From Halocaridina rubra (lineage: Eukaryota > Arthropoda > Malacostraca > Decapoda > Atyidae): a stretch of DNA of 64,000 nucleotides. The stretch covers positions 22,501 to 86,500 of the forward strand of contig JAXCGZ010019163.1 in assembly GCA_037179515.1 (NCBI GenBank). Reading direction: 5' to 3'. The position numbers and the translations under genes are program-made. This document shows positions 10,423 to 20,734 of the stretch, one piece after another. The notes beneath the pieces are model-generated. The model worked only from the letters and a program-made list of their open reading frames with translations, did not search any database and was not told where the DNA came from. Numbering within the stretch: position 1 is the stretch's first letter; each line of letters begins with the position of its first letter.

Positions 10423-11548
10423 TATTTGTAACCTGTAGTTGTTCACTGTTTTACTACAGAACATGTTAAAAACTTTTGAAGACTATACGTGAAATCAGAG
10501 ATTTTTTTGTGGATGTTTAGACATTCAAATTATGTCCATGAGTTATTTAAATAGTTACAGCATTTTGTATTATTTTTTAATCTGAGGGGCTTGCATTGCT
10601 CTGATAGAAGGTAAATAAGGGGCTTATGAGACCATGTTGAAGATTTGAACAAGACATTTATCAATGCGGACCCTTAAATTTGGTAATTCAATTTGAATAT
10701 TAAACTTCATTTGCAGATATCATTCACGATCTATATTATATCAAAACGCCAATGAGGTTTTTGATGCTAGCATGTACATACAGTCTCTTCAATGTTTTCA
10801 TGCTTGTCTTCATTTAGGTGCTTTCACTCTGATAATATGGAGGTTTTTATTTCAAGTAATGTGGTTTTTCAAATTATTACTTCACACTAATGAACGTCAA
10901 AAACATTTCTCATATCGCTTTGCTATTTCATTACATACAAGTTGGAGAGTTACCAGTTTTCATCAAATTTACACTGAAAACTAGAATGATACGCCTATAT
11001 GATTTTAATTTAATAGTCGATGTCTATGAGATATGTACATTAATAACAACTCAAAAGATAAATCTATATCTTCAACTTTTTCTTTTTTTATAACTATTTT
11101 CTATATACAACAGGTATGGATAAAGGTTTCAGTCCAGCCAAAAGGACAAAATATATCACGTAACTCTATCACCTCCAAGATCTCAAGGCAGTAGCCAATA
11201 GTGTAAGTCTATATACCACCTACTGATGACTTTCTTAAGAGCATCAACAACATTACAATAACTGAAAATTGTCTTCCAAAGAAAGATAAATTAACTAAAA
11301 ATTTTAGTATGTAAAGACAAATTTATACAATTACCCCCTCTCATGTTTGTTTTGCTTAGCAATTCAGTCCATCAGAAAAGAAAGTTGATTGACTAATGTA
11401 CTCACCATGCATAATGGAAAAGCGAAAGTAAACAGTTCACATTTAATAAAACCTCAAAGAAACATAACCTGTGTACCACTTTAGATATAAAGCAAAAAAA
11501 ATAAAGCTAAGTCTGCCTATCAATGAAAAAGGCAGATACAGTACTTAC
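10423..11548. other. Probable intron of the golgin-like gene; nothing else seen
   Basis: AT-rich sequence free of the window's repeat families. Two overlapping plus-strand frames (10772-10984 and 10890-11093) lack recognisable domains. On the minus strand this lies downstream of the exon at 11549-11676, so it is most likely the next intron. Confidence 0.4.
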
Positions 11549-11676
11549 TTTTGTGGTGTAAACTAACTTTCCTTCTGTAAGGTCAGCGACCATTTCCCGC
11601 AAAGCATCTGCTTCTGCAGTTACTGTCTCTGCTGCTTTCATAGAAGCTTTCAGTTTCTTTAGTTCAGCTGTTGCCT
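11549..11676 (-). CDS. Next coding exon of the golgin-like gene
   Basis: Minus-strand acceptor CTTATGCAG precedes 11676 and donor AAA|GTAAGTAC follows 11549. The 128 bp complete the Glu codon begun in exon 12080-12245 and then give exactly 42 codons, among them KKLKASMKAAETVTAEADAL and REMVADLTEGKL, ending in phase 0. Heptad-like spacing of Leu, Ala and Met with abundant Lys and Glu indicates a coiled coil. The fit of both splice sites with reading phase is the main evidence. The product is probably a Golgi coiled-coil tether; only about 98 residues are visible in total, so the precise member is uncertain. Confidence 0.6.
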
Positions 11677-12079
11677 CTGCATAAGATAAAGAGAGAAGTG
11701 ATCTTTCAAGGTGAACCTTAATATGTTTTAAGCATTAGTAACAAATATTTTATGAAAACAAAATTTGGATAATCGAGGACAATTTCAAGATACATAATTT
11801 CTCCCGTAGGCAGTTCATGAACTGTAACAATGAGAAATTTCAGCAGCATATCTGATATTGCAACTAAACTTTCTGTTGTCATTACAACTAAAATTCATGT
11901 AAGTACATATATCAATTACTGTACAGAATAAAATGTACATCACGCTGCAATCAAATATGCAACTCTATCATATATTGTTAAATAACAATGTATCAACCTA
12001 CTTTCCAGTAATTCAAAAATAAATTTTTTCTCATTATTAAATATACTTATCTCTGTTAATATAAACGTTAAATACAAAC

Positions 12080-12245
12080 CATCTTTGGCTGATTTTGCTT
12101 TCTGGGCCAGGGCTAACAGATTTCGACATTTTGATAGCAATTCCTCACGCGATAAGTTTTCCATGTTCCCACCGGCAGGCTTAGATGGCTCTTTCTCCCC
12201 TTCTTGTCCTCCAGAAGGGGATATATTACTATTTTCACTGCTTTC
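12080..12245 (-). CDS. Coding exon of a GRIP/GCC2-type coiled-coil golgin-like gene
   Basis: A minus-strand exon with acceptor TTCATTGAACAG before 12245 and donor G|GTTTGT after 12080. It is 166 bp (55 codons plus one base) and encodes a polar stretch (SGGQEGEKEPSKPAGGN), then MENLSREELLSKCRNLLA and LAQKAKSAKD. The pattern of an LxxEELLxKCRxLLxxAQKAK helix is like the N-terminal coiled-coil start of GRIP-domain golgins (GCC2/GCC185), trans-Golgi tethers of endosome-derived vesicles; that identity is from memory. The leftover base G joins AG of the next exon to give a Glu codon, so the two exons are in phase. Unlike everything around it, it shows no transposon similarity. The gene continues outside the window or across further introns. 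Confidence 0.6.
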
Positions 12246-13450
12246 CTGTTCAATGAATAACATATAGATATGTCATTACACTGCTGGCAAGTAATACATT
12301 AATAAACCAATCTCCCAGTAAACCTGATCAAGCTTTTTGTAACACTTAGAGAACCATTCTACTTTGAAAAAGCAAAGTCAGTAATTTGTCAGATGAATAT
12401 TACACTGGGTTAACATTAACATGTGCTGATAATGATGTGAGGAATTGCTTTACACGTACAGATTCTTCTTTTTTTACACGTGTTTAGAATACACGAAATT
12501 GGAATAACGTGTGTTATCGATAATAAAAAAAATTCGACTACAAGAATAGAGCGCTAAAAAGTGTAGGTGCTCATGGTTAGCTATAAGTACGCCTGGCATG
12601 GCGTGTTTGTTCAAGCCTCGTATTCACAGTCCCTAACCACGATCATGGGTCAGCTCTCCTACTCCTCCCTCTACTAACGCTTAAGTCAACTTCTCACAGC
12701 CACTACACACCTGTTCCAGTATGCCTGTTGTCCACTGTATACAGAGTGAGTTGAGTTGTTTATTTTTTGTTTATCTGTATATCTTTAATATTTGCTTATT
12801 TTAGCTTACATCCTCACTTATTACCGCTTGCTTATATACACTCAACTTGTTTTTATGCGTTGCTATAATACGCGAAATTGAAATAACGCCTCCAAAAAAT
12901 AATAGTAAAAAAATACGAAATGTGCGAGCTACGAGCATGAGCGGTGAGAAAAAGCAATAAAATTGGTTGTTTAGTAACTAAGCGACCGCTTCTGAGGCAG
13001 TTTCCCACCATGCTGCCATGTGCTTCAGTCACTCTTCACCTAGTATTAACCCCAACAACAACCAGTGATTTGCTCTCCCCCTTCCTCCTCCTCTTCTCCT
13101 CCCTCTCCTACCGCTTAAGTCTCCTCCTCCATCTCCTACCGCTAACGTCATCTTTGTTTACGTTTGCAGATAAGGTATCGTTCTCAGGGTTCGTTAATTT
13201 TTTTTTTGCTGTACAGTATTAATTTGTACTCTACACTATTTGCATGCTAATATAAATAACTACAGGTCTTTCTGCTTTATGTACTTATAAAATATGTTTT
13301 ACTTATCTTATATCTTTGGCACAGTGTGTTTATGCACGGTTGTGGAACGTATATACAGTGTAACCCCGGTTATTCGCGTTTCTTAGTTCGCGTTCTCACT
13401 GTATCGCGGTTTTATTTTTTTTTGGGGGGGAAAAAAAAAAATTAAGATCA

Positions 13451-13652
13451 TTGTGACACCAGGATGGGCCAAACAATGATAAAATTAAGCAGACTTTATC
13501 AGGTTGTAAAGAGAAACAGAGATGGAGAGTGTAATGACCTGTCAGATGTGAAGGGATTATAAAAGATGTGTAATGAATATCCAGCTCTCTGCTGGGTTTT
13601 AATATACCTCTGCATTACTTTCATGATGTCTATTCCAATAATTCTGCTTAGA
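13451..13652 (-). mobile_element. SIDE-J2 retroposon, left arm of B2
   Basis: Begins on the plus strand with TTGTGACACCAGGATGGGCC, the reverse of the LINE J tail. The minus-strand head is not that of LINE J: beyond GGATATTCATTACACATC it carries AACCCAGCAGAGAGCT and AATGCAGAGGTATATTAAAA. This second subtype (J2) recurs at 14461, 41056, 62353 and 63646. Confidence 0.7.
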
Positions 13653-13761
<109 letters not shown>

Positions 13762-13960
13762 ATTATTATCATTGGCAACAATAATTTTCCATTGATGATG
13801 ATTGTGGAGATTATTATCATCATCATCGTTATTATTATTATTAAGGGCTCATCATTGTTTGTACATCTGTTGGTTTATTTACTTTTAATAACTGTGTAAA
13901 GTGCCCATCCCTAGTTGGCTGGGACAAAGAGAGTGTGGGGGGTTGGGTAGAATAGAATGT

Positions 13961-14216
<256 letters not shown>

Positions 14217-14296
14217 CTTTAAGTAACTCTTGTTCATTCAACCAAAACTACATTATTTATAGTAAAAATAATGGTTTAATTACGAATGCATAGTAA

Positions 14297-14313
14297 TAAT
14301 GATGATGATGATG

Positions 14314-14365
<52 letters not shown>

Positions 14366-14419
14366 TAATAATAATACTATAATCTCCCCAATCATCATCA
14401 AAGGAAAATTATTGTTGCC

Positions 14420-14457
<38 letters not shown>

Positions 14458-14460
14458 GAT
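14297..14460 (+). repeat. (AAT)n arrays around a conserved 40-bp core
   Basis: Two AAT arrays flank ATCATCATCAAAGGAAAATT (14391), the reverse of the TTTTCCTTTGATGATGAT core seen at 42265, 62608 and 63940. The array-core-array unit is a recurring composite. Confidence 0.8.
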
Positions 14461-14660
14461 CTAAGGAGAAGTTTTAGAATAGACATCATGAAGGTAATGC
14501 AGAGGTATAGTAAACCCAGCAGAGAGCTGGATATTCATTACACATCTTTTATAATCCCTTCACATCTGACAGGTCATCACACTCCATCTCTGTTTCTCTT
14601 TACAGCCTGATAAAGGCAGTTTTATTTTATAATTTTTGGCCTGTCCTGGTGTCATAATCA

Positions 14661-14662
<2 letters not shown>
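14461..14662 (+). mobile_element. SIDE-J2 retroposon, right arm of B2
   Basis: Plus-strand copy running from GGAGAAGTTTTAGAATAGAC through ACCCAGCAGAGAGCTGG and CTTCACATCTGACAGG to CTGTCCTGGTGTCATAATCA, followed by 57 T (14663-14719). It mirrors the copy at 13451-13652. Confidence 0.7.

Positions 14663-14719
<57 letters not shown>
14663..14719 (+). repeat. Poly(T) run
   Basis: An uninterrupted run of about 57 T directly after the tail of the SIDE-J2 copy. A LINE J derivative should end in A on the coding strand, so a T run here is unusual and may come from the adjoining Tigger arm. Confidence 0.9.
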
Positions 14720-14722
<3 letters not shown>

Positions 14723-14867
14723 TTCGCGATTTTCCTGGTTTGAGCTGGGTCCCGGAACCGAACTACCGCGATAAGGGAGGCAACACTGTATGCCTATTAT
14801 CATTGTTTCTTATGGTAAATGACTGGTTACATTACGCACATTTTACATTACACGCCACTTCTAGTAC

Positions 14868-15048
14868 AGTGGTAACGTGCTGGCTTCGCATTCACGAGGT
14901 CGAAAGATCGGTTCCCGTCCAAGACCGAGAGTTTAAGCTGTTTACTGGCAGGAACTGCTGTGGTTGGACACCACAGAGGGGGGTTGGGGCTTGTCCTGGC
15001 TGACGAATAACCATTGTATTGAAATGGAAATAAAGTTTGTTGCTGTTG
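14868..15048 (+). mobile_element. SINE-T copy
   Basis: Head TACAGTGGTAACGTGCTGGC at 14864, B-box-like GATCGGTTC at 14907-14915, body GAGAGTTTAAGCTGTTTACT, tail AATGGAAATAAAGTTTGTTG. The first tRNA bases are lost compared with 4262-4470. It lies in the family E sequence. Confidence 0.8.
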
Positions 15049-15050
15049 TT

Positions 15051-15413
15051 CCAGGAGGTGAGTGTACGTGTAAAATTTGTTTAACTAGTTTATTTCTTTG
15101 GTAATGTGCTTATACACACCTGTGTATAAACATATCACTATTTATAAAAACATACAATACAAATAATGCTAAATTTTAATTACACATGCCTTCTGTATAT
15201 CTATCCTCGAGGAAAAAAAGAAGAGACTGCAATATGCTCAGACCAGTATGCTTCGTTCCAGTTACTCAATCATATAATACATTAAAAAAAAACTTTGCAG
15301 TAAATTATAGAAAAAGTTGCTAACAAGCAAATCTAAATTTAAGTTGTTCTCTATATCCCCTAAGTTTCTCTCAAGGGAACTATGAGATAGAGTGCATTAT
15401 ATGAATACCTATA
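15051..15413. other. No gene recognised
   Basis: AT-rich sequence between SINE-T and Tigger D with no coding signal and no match that I noticed elsewhere in the window. Confidence 0.4.
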
Positions 15414-17721
15414 CAATGGTGACCCCAACCCACGAACGCCTGTTCCCATGAACAAACCAAGCCACGAACAAAATTTTTCAACAAATTTTGACCCCAAGTC
15501 ATGAACAAAAACCAACCCACGAACACAAATGTGTTGGCAAGGCAACGATGTTTCCCGCTCGCCAGCTCTCAGTTCTGCATTGGTGACTGCGCTGCGTACT
15601 TTTTTCGTGATCTGTTCGTAGTTTCTGCTTTATTTTCCATTGTTTTACCTTTCAGATAGCCCTTATTATGGCTCCGAATAAAGTTAAAAGCGTTAGTGAC
15701 ATTGACGTCAAACACCCTAGACGCATAACAATTGAAATGAAGAAAGAAATAATTTCTAAGCATGAAAATGGTGTTTGTGTGTCTGATCTCTCCATGCAGT
15801 ACAACATGGCAAAATCGACTACCTGTACAATTTTAAATAGAAAGGACATATAAAAAGGCAGCTAATGTGGCTAAGGGAGTAAATATATTAACGAAGAAAG
15901 GGTCACAGTTAATACAAGAGTTAAATTGTTGGTGTGGATAAATGAAAAACAGCTGGTTGGAGATAGTATTAGAGAGGCCATAATATGCACTAAGGTTTTG
16001 CAAATCCACCAAGATTTAATAGCGAACTCTCTGAGTTCTAGTGGAGCTAAAGTTGACGAATATAAAGCCAGCAGAAACTGGTTTGAACACTTTTGTCGAC
16101 GAACTGGAATTCATAGTGTCATTAGACATGGAGAGGCAGCTACTTCTGACCAAAGGCAATGGATTCTTAGGGGTAGGAATTCGCTAATTTTTTTGAGAGT
16201 GAAAGTTATATCCCGCAACAAGTTTTTAACTGTGATGAAATGGGACTCTTTAGGAAGAAAATGCTAAAAATACCTATATAACAAAAGAGAAGTCACCGCC
16301 TGGCTACAAATCAATGAAAGACAGGCTTATACATATACTGTGCGCCTATGCTAGTGGGGACTGTAAGATCAAGCTTCTTTTAGTTTACCACTCAGAAAAT
16401 CTGCAGGTTTTTAAGCACAATAATGTAATGAAGGCTAGACCTCCAGTAATGTGGAGGTCAAATCCAAAGGTTTGGGTAACGCGGATTTTATTCCTAGAGT
16501 GGTTGACTGAAGTGCTTGCGCCAGCAGTGAAGAAATATCTCGAGGAAAATTACTTTCCCCTTAAGTGTCTCCTCATAATGGATAATGCTCCTGCCCATCC
16601 TCCAGGTGTGATAGATCTTGCTATATAGTACGACTCATAAAGTCAAATTTCTGCCTCCCAACACCACTCCTATCCTCCAGCCCATAGACCAGCAGGTAAT
16701 TTCCAATTTTAAGAAGTTGTATACGAAGGATCTATATGCCAGGTGTTTCCAGGTTACCAATGACACGGATATGACCCTTCGTGATTTCTGGAAAAACCAC
16801 TTTAACATCCTCTACTGCATTGGCCTCAATGACAAAGTATGGAAGGAGATCTCATATCACAAGTTGAACTCCGCCTGGAGGAAACTTTGGCAAGGATGTG
16901 TAACTGATAGCGACTTTGAAGGCTTCAAGCAGAAGTTAACTATTCAAATTGTGAGTGAAATTGTGGCCATAGGCAAAAGTTTGGGCTTGGAGGTCAATGA
17001 GGAGGATGAGGAAGAGCTGGTGGAGGACCAAAAAGAACTTACCACTGATGAATTAAATTAGTTGCAACATGAAGAGGTGAAGATATTCCAAGAGAAGAGA
17101 TCAGAGTAGGAGGGAGATGAGAGGGAAAAGGTGTCCGGTGAATAATTTAAACAAATTTTTAATAAGTGGAATGATGTGCAGGCTTTTATTGAGAATCATC
17201 ACCAAGATACTGTGGGCAATAGAGTAGTGAACATGGTAAATGACAATGCAATAAATATTTTTATAAAAATTTACCAAATAAGAAAGAGACAAATTTCTCT
17301 GGATCATTTCCTTGTGCCAGTAAGCAGGAAAGCAGCTACCAAAAGAAAAATGAGAGAGAAAACACCAGAAATACAGCCTGTATCGGAAGAGTTCCCTAAC
17401 TCTTTATGGAAGGGGACTCTCCTTCCAAAAATTAGTCCCCCTCCTCCTCCACCTTCATCCATGTATGCCAGCAACAATCATCCACAAAGGTAAATACAGT
17501 ATTGATATCTATTATCAATGCAATTTTCCTTTTACAGAGTATATTGCATATAGCCTGTATTATATTTCATGTTTTTAATGTCTCGAAAAATTTTAAAATA
17601 AATATTTGTTGTGACCTGGAATGGATTAATTGAATTTACATGCTTTTCAATGGGAAAAATAAATCCAACTCACAAGCAGGCACTGGGAACAGATTAAATT
17701 TGTGGGTTGGGGTCACCACTG
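15414..17721 (+). mobile_element. Tigger family D, near full length
   Basis: A 2308-bp element with strong inverted ends: CAATGGTGACCCCAACCCAC at 15414 and GTGGGTTGGGGTCACCACTG ending at 17721. TA flanks both sides (15412-15413, 17722-17723). Sub-terminal repeats of the CCCACGAAC/CACGAACA type follow the left end. One transposase gene (15668-17493) fills the middle. No nested insertion is visible, which makes it the cleanest complete Tigger structure in the window. Confidence 0.9.
15668..17493 (+). pseudogene. Tigger (TIGD1-like) transposase, family D
   Basis: Starts at ATG 15668 with MAPNKVKSVSDIDVK and a CENP-B-type helix-turn-helix (KHENGVCVSDLSMQYNMAKS). The second DNA-binding part includes GAKVDEYKASRNWFEHF and RTGIHSVIRHGEA (16050-16140). 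The catalytic core has a first motif changed from DETGLF to DEMGLF near 16237, an intact DNAPAH near 16579 and a third PIDQQVISNF near 16682. The acidic tail ends with a PIP-box-like QISLDHFL (17290-17313) and a basic stretch. A stop after KDI at 15851, a stop near 16265 and frameshifts near 16160-16200, 16600-16625 and 17060-17175 break the gene into at least five frames. It would be about 600 codons if read through. Confidence 0.85.
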
Positions 17722-18423
17722 TACTTTGTTTTTTCATGAATAACCTATTATATTATAATGCACAGAAATACTTCATGAGTAGACGAAGCAGAAACTAAAA
17801 GTCAACCAGGTATGCACCACTAGAGAACAGCTCTATTCAGATAAAAAAGATTGTCATCAAAATGACTAATAAAAAGTTATTTACAAACCTTAAGGACATG
17901 CATCCTACATATCAAATTTCTGTTTGTTATTATTACTGCCATTATGAACAAGCCCAAGTACTACGAACGTTTCTATCAGTCAGTGTATGATCTCTGTGTA
18001 AGAGGCCCCAGTGTCTGTTCATCTTGTGCTTCTTATTTAGCCCTAAGATTAGTACCTATAACTGACAATACAAAGATAGGGAGTACTAATTTATAGTTAA
18101 ATTTACTGTCATGAATTTAACTGAATGAGATTTAACTTTTTATTTGGGAGGATGCAATATAATTATCTACCAAAATGAGATTTGATATGGTTAAAGAATA
18201 TGATTTGGACCTATGGTACCTTAGTGACCATACAGCAGTGATGCCATTTTGTAGAATTTTATCTGCTACAATGGATATCCAACGACACCTGGTAACCACT
18301 TATAGATTTTTTCGTCCACAGCCAAGAACAGTAAAGAATTCTACACCTTTGTGAAACCAAGCTTTATTTTGTAAATTAACTGATGAGGTGTATACTGTAT
18401 ATGTACTCATTTATAATCATATA
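17722..18423. other. No gene recognised
   Basis: About 700 bp with no transposon words. A 49-codon plus-strand frame at 17944-18093 (MNKPKYYERFYQSVYDLC...) is the only frame that looks peptide-like, but it has no splice signals or known domain. Possibly host intron. Confidence 0.4.
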
Positions 18424-18599
18424 CAGGGGGTCCTTGAGCTACATCACACGCATCGCAAGCCGATTTTCTGCGCAAGTCAAACCACACCTAAATAAGACCC
18501 TACATGACCCACCTATGCCAAGGCAGTAGTAAAGTTCATGATCTAAGACATAAAAACACAAGATTTCTACGGCATATGAAACATAACTAGGAGTAAAAA

Positions 18600-20535
18600 A
18601 GAGAGCAAATCTTTTATATATACTGTATATTCCTTACCTTTACTCCTGTGTTTGGCTTGCACACTGGAAAGGACGTTGCAAGGGAGGGAAATACCAGCTG
18701 ATTGGGAGGAGGAAGCTGGAGAGGAAGGTGCTGGAGAGACTGGGGCAGGTGAGTGTGAAGAAGCAGGAGAACCTGCAGCAGGTACTGGAGATACTGGGGC
18801 AGGTGAGTCTGGAGAGGCAGCTGAGATAGAGTGTACAGAATCTGTTGCTGGGGGCTCTATCTTCTTGAAGAAACCTTCTAGGCAAGTCTGGAAGGATGCC
18901 ATCTTCTTCTCCTCCCAAATATCCTTGCAACACCACAGGCAATCCATGACCCCTCTGGCGACCTCAGTGTAAATGGCAATGTTGGGGTCATCAGCCTCAA
19001 ACTTTGTTAACCCTTCCCCTATCAGGGGAAAACCTTCTTCCAAGCCCTTGCTTTTGAATCTCTTGGGCTCCGGGGTTGGTATTTCTTCCTCCTCTTCAAT
19101 TATTTGCTTCTCCAGTTGAAAGAGGTCCTCAGAAGATAACTCCTCTCCAGGAGATTCCAGCATCTGTTACATCATCAGCCCCCACCTCCAACTTGATCTC
19201 CTTACTCAGAGCAACAGCATTTTTGGTGACAGCCTCAACTGCCTCCTCAAAGCCACGGAAGTCATTCACTAACTGTGGACACAGTTTGCTCCATACCCCA
19301 TTCGAATTCGTCACCTTAACTTCATCCCAAGAATTAGCACTATTCTTAACAGCTTGAAAAATGTTGGAAGACTTCCAAAACTCAAGTTCTTGTACTTCTC
19401 AGTTGCCCTGAGAGCCATAGCGATTGTCCTTCGGAGGTAGTAGGCCTTGAAAGAGGCAATGACACCCAGATCCATTTCCTGAAACACTGCAGTGGTATTA
19501 GGTGAAAGGTAACCACCTTGACATTAGGAAGAAAGTCATTCAAATGGACAGGTTGACCAGGGGCACTGTCCAGCACTAGCAACACCTTAAAGGGCAGACC
19601 CTTGGAAGAATAGTACCACTCCACTTCTGGCAAAAGAAAATGGTTGATGAACCAGTCCTCATATATCTGAAGGGCTACCCAAGCCTTCTTGTTCAACTTC
19701 TAGATGACTGGCAGCTGACCCTTCCAAATGCCCTTGGATTTTCTTACCAAGTTCACCAACAAGGGTTTCAGTTTGAAGTCGCCAGCAGCATTAGCCCACA
19801 AAAGCAAAGCCAGTTTCTCATTGCTGAATTTATAGCCTGGTGCTGTCTTCTCCTGTTTAGCAGTGTGCGTACGATTAGACATACACTTCCAGAACAAGCC
19901 GGACTCATCCACATTAAACACTTGTTCAGCACAGTAACCTTCCTTTTTAATTATTTAATTATCTCAGCCAATGCACTAGGAAAATCACTTGATGATTTCT
20001 CATCACCACTAGCAGCTTTACCTTGCACCTTAAGGTTATGCAATTTAGCAAGAGCCTTAAACTGCATAAACCAAACCTAACTGGCCACAAACTCCACTTT
20101 CAATTGCTTCCTCCTTTTCCATTTTCACAGCCTTAAAAAATCTTTTAGCTTTCTCTTAAATAAACATAAGGGATACGCCACTGATGCTGGTCATCCAGCC
20201 AAAGCACTAATAATCATTCCATCTCAATCATTAATCCACTACGCTGCTTAGTAATCAGTGGACTTCATAGGAGTACAGCCTCTCACATGTTCAAGGATGC
20301 AATCTTTATCCTTGATAATGGTTGCCACAGTCAAACAGCTTAACCCCAGTAATCGGCGAATGTTGGTAGCAGTTTCTCCCTTTTCCGCATGTTGTGCTAT
20401 ATCTAATTTAATTTCAATGATGATGGCTTTCCTTTCCTTTGAAGCACTGCCATAAGAAGAATTTGCTATATGCTCAGGATATATGATACAGGCCAAAAAG
20501 TATCGAAAAAACAAGCAAAATAAATCGAAGAGCAA
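18600..20535 (-). pseudogene. Tigger (TIGD1-like) transposase, family A copy A4
   Basis: Minus-strand order: helix-turn-helix segment (IEIKLDIAQHAEKGETATNI, LLGLSCLTVATIIKDKDC near 20300-20450); first catalytic motif FNVDESGLFWK near 19890-19921; second motif changed to DSAPGQ (sister copies DNAPGH) near 19560-19580; regulatory helix region LVNDFRGFEEAVEAVTKNAV near 19210-19270; acidic EEEEEIPTPEPKRFKS near 19060-19110. The C-terminus has a canonical PIP box QTCLEGFF (18867-18890), followed by a Ser/Pro/Ala-rich tail. Several stops and frameshifts separate these pieces; with the second motif lost, the copy is dead. Confidence 0.85.
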
Positions 20536-20734
20536 AAAAGCACTATACTAAGATGGCGTACGAGTGGGAGCTGAGTGACACATCTTCCTCAGTCTAATGC
20601 CACGTGACGACATATTCTTTCGCCATGTTCAACAAACTGTTCAAAGTGCGAAGTTTGTATTTACGACTATGTAGAGGTATTTGGTAAATTTGTAAATAAA
20701 TTCAAAGTAGGTTTTTCACAAAACCAACTACATC

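Noticed and set aside
12944..13222. 92-codon frame MRKSNKIGCLVTKRPLL...
   Set aside because: It overlies family E sequence (the CTCCTCTTCT...TACCGCTTAAG stretch) that is non-coding in the other copies.
17944..18093. 49-codon frame MNKPKYYERFYQSVYDLC...
   Set aside because: No splice signals, no domain and short length; it could occur by chance.
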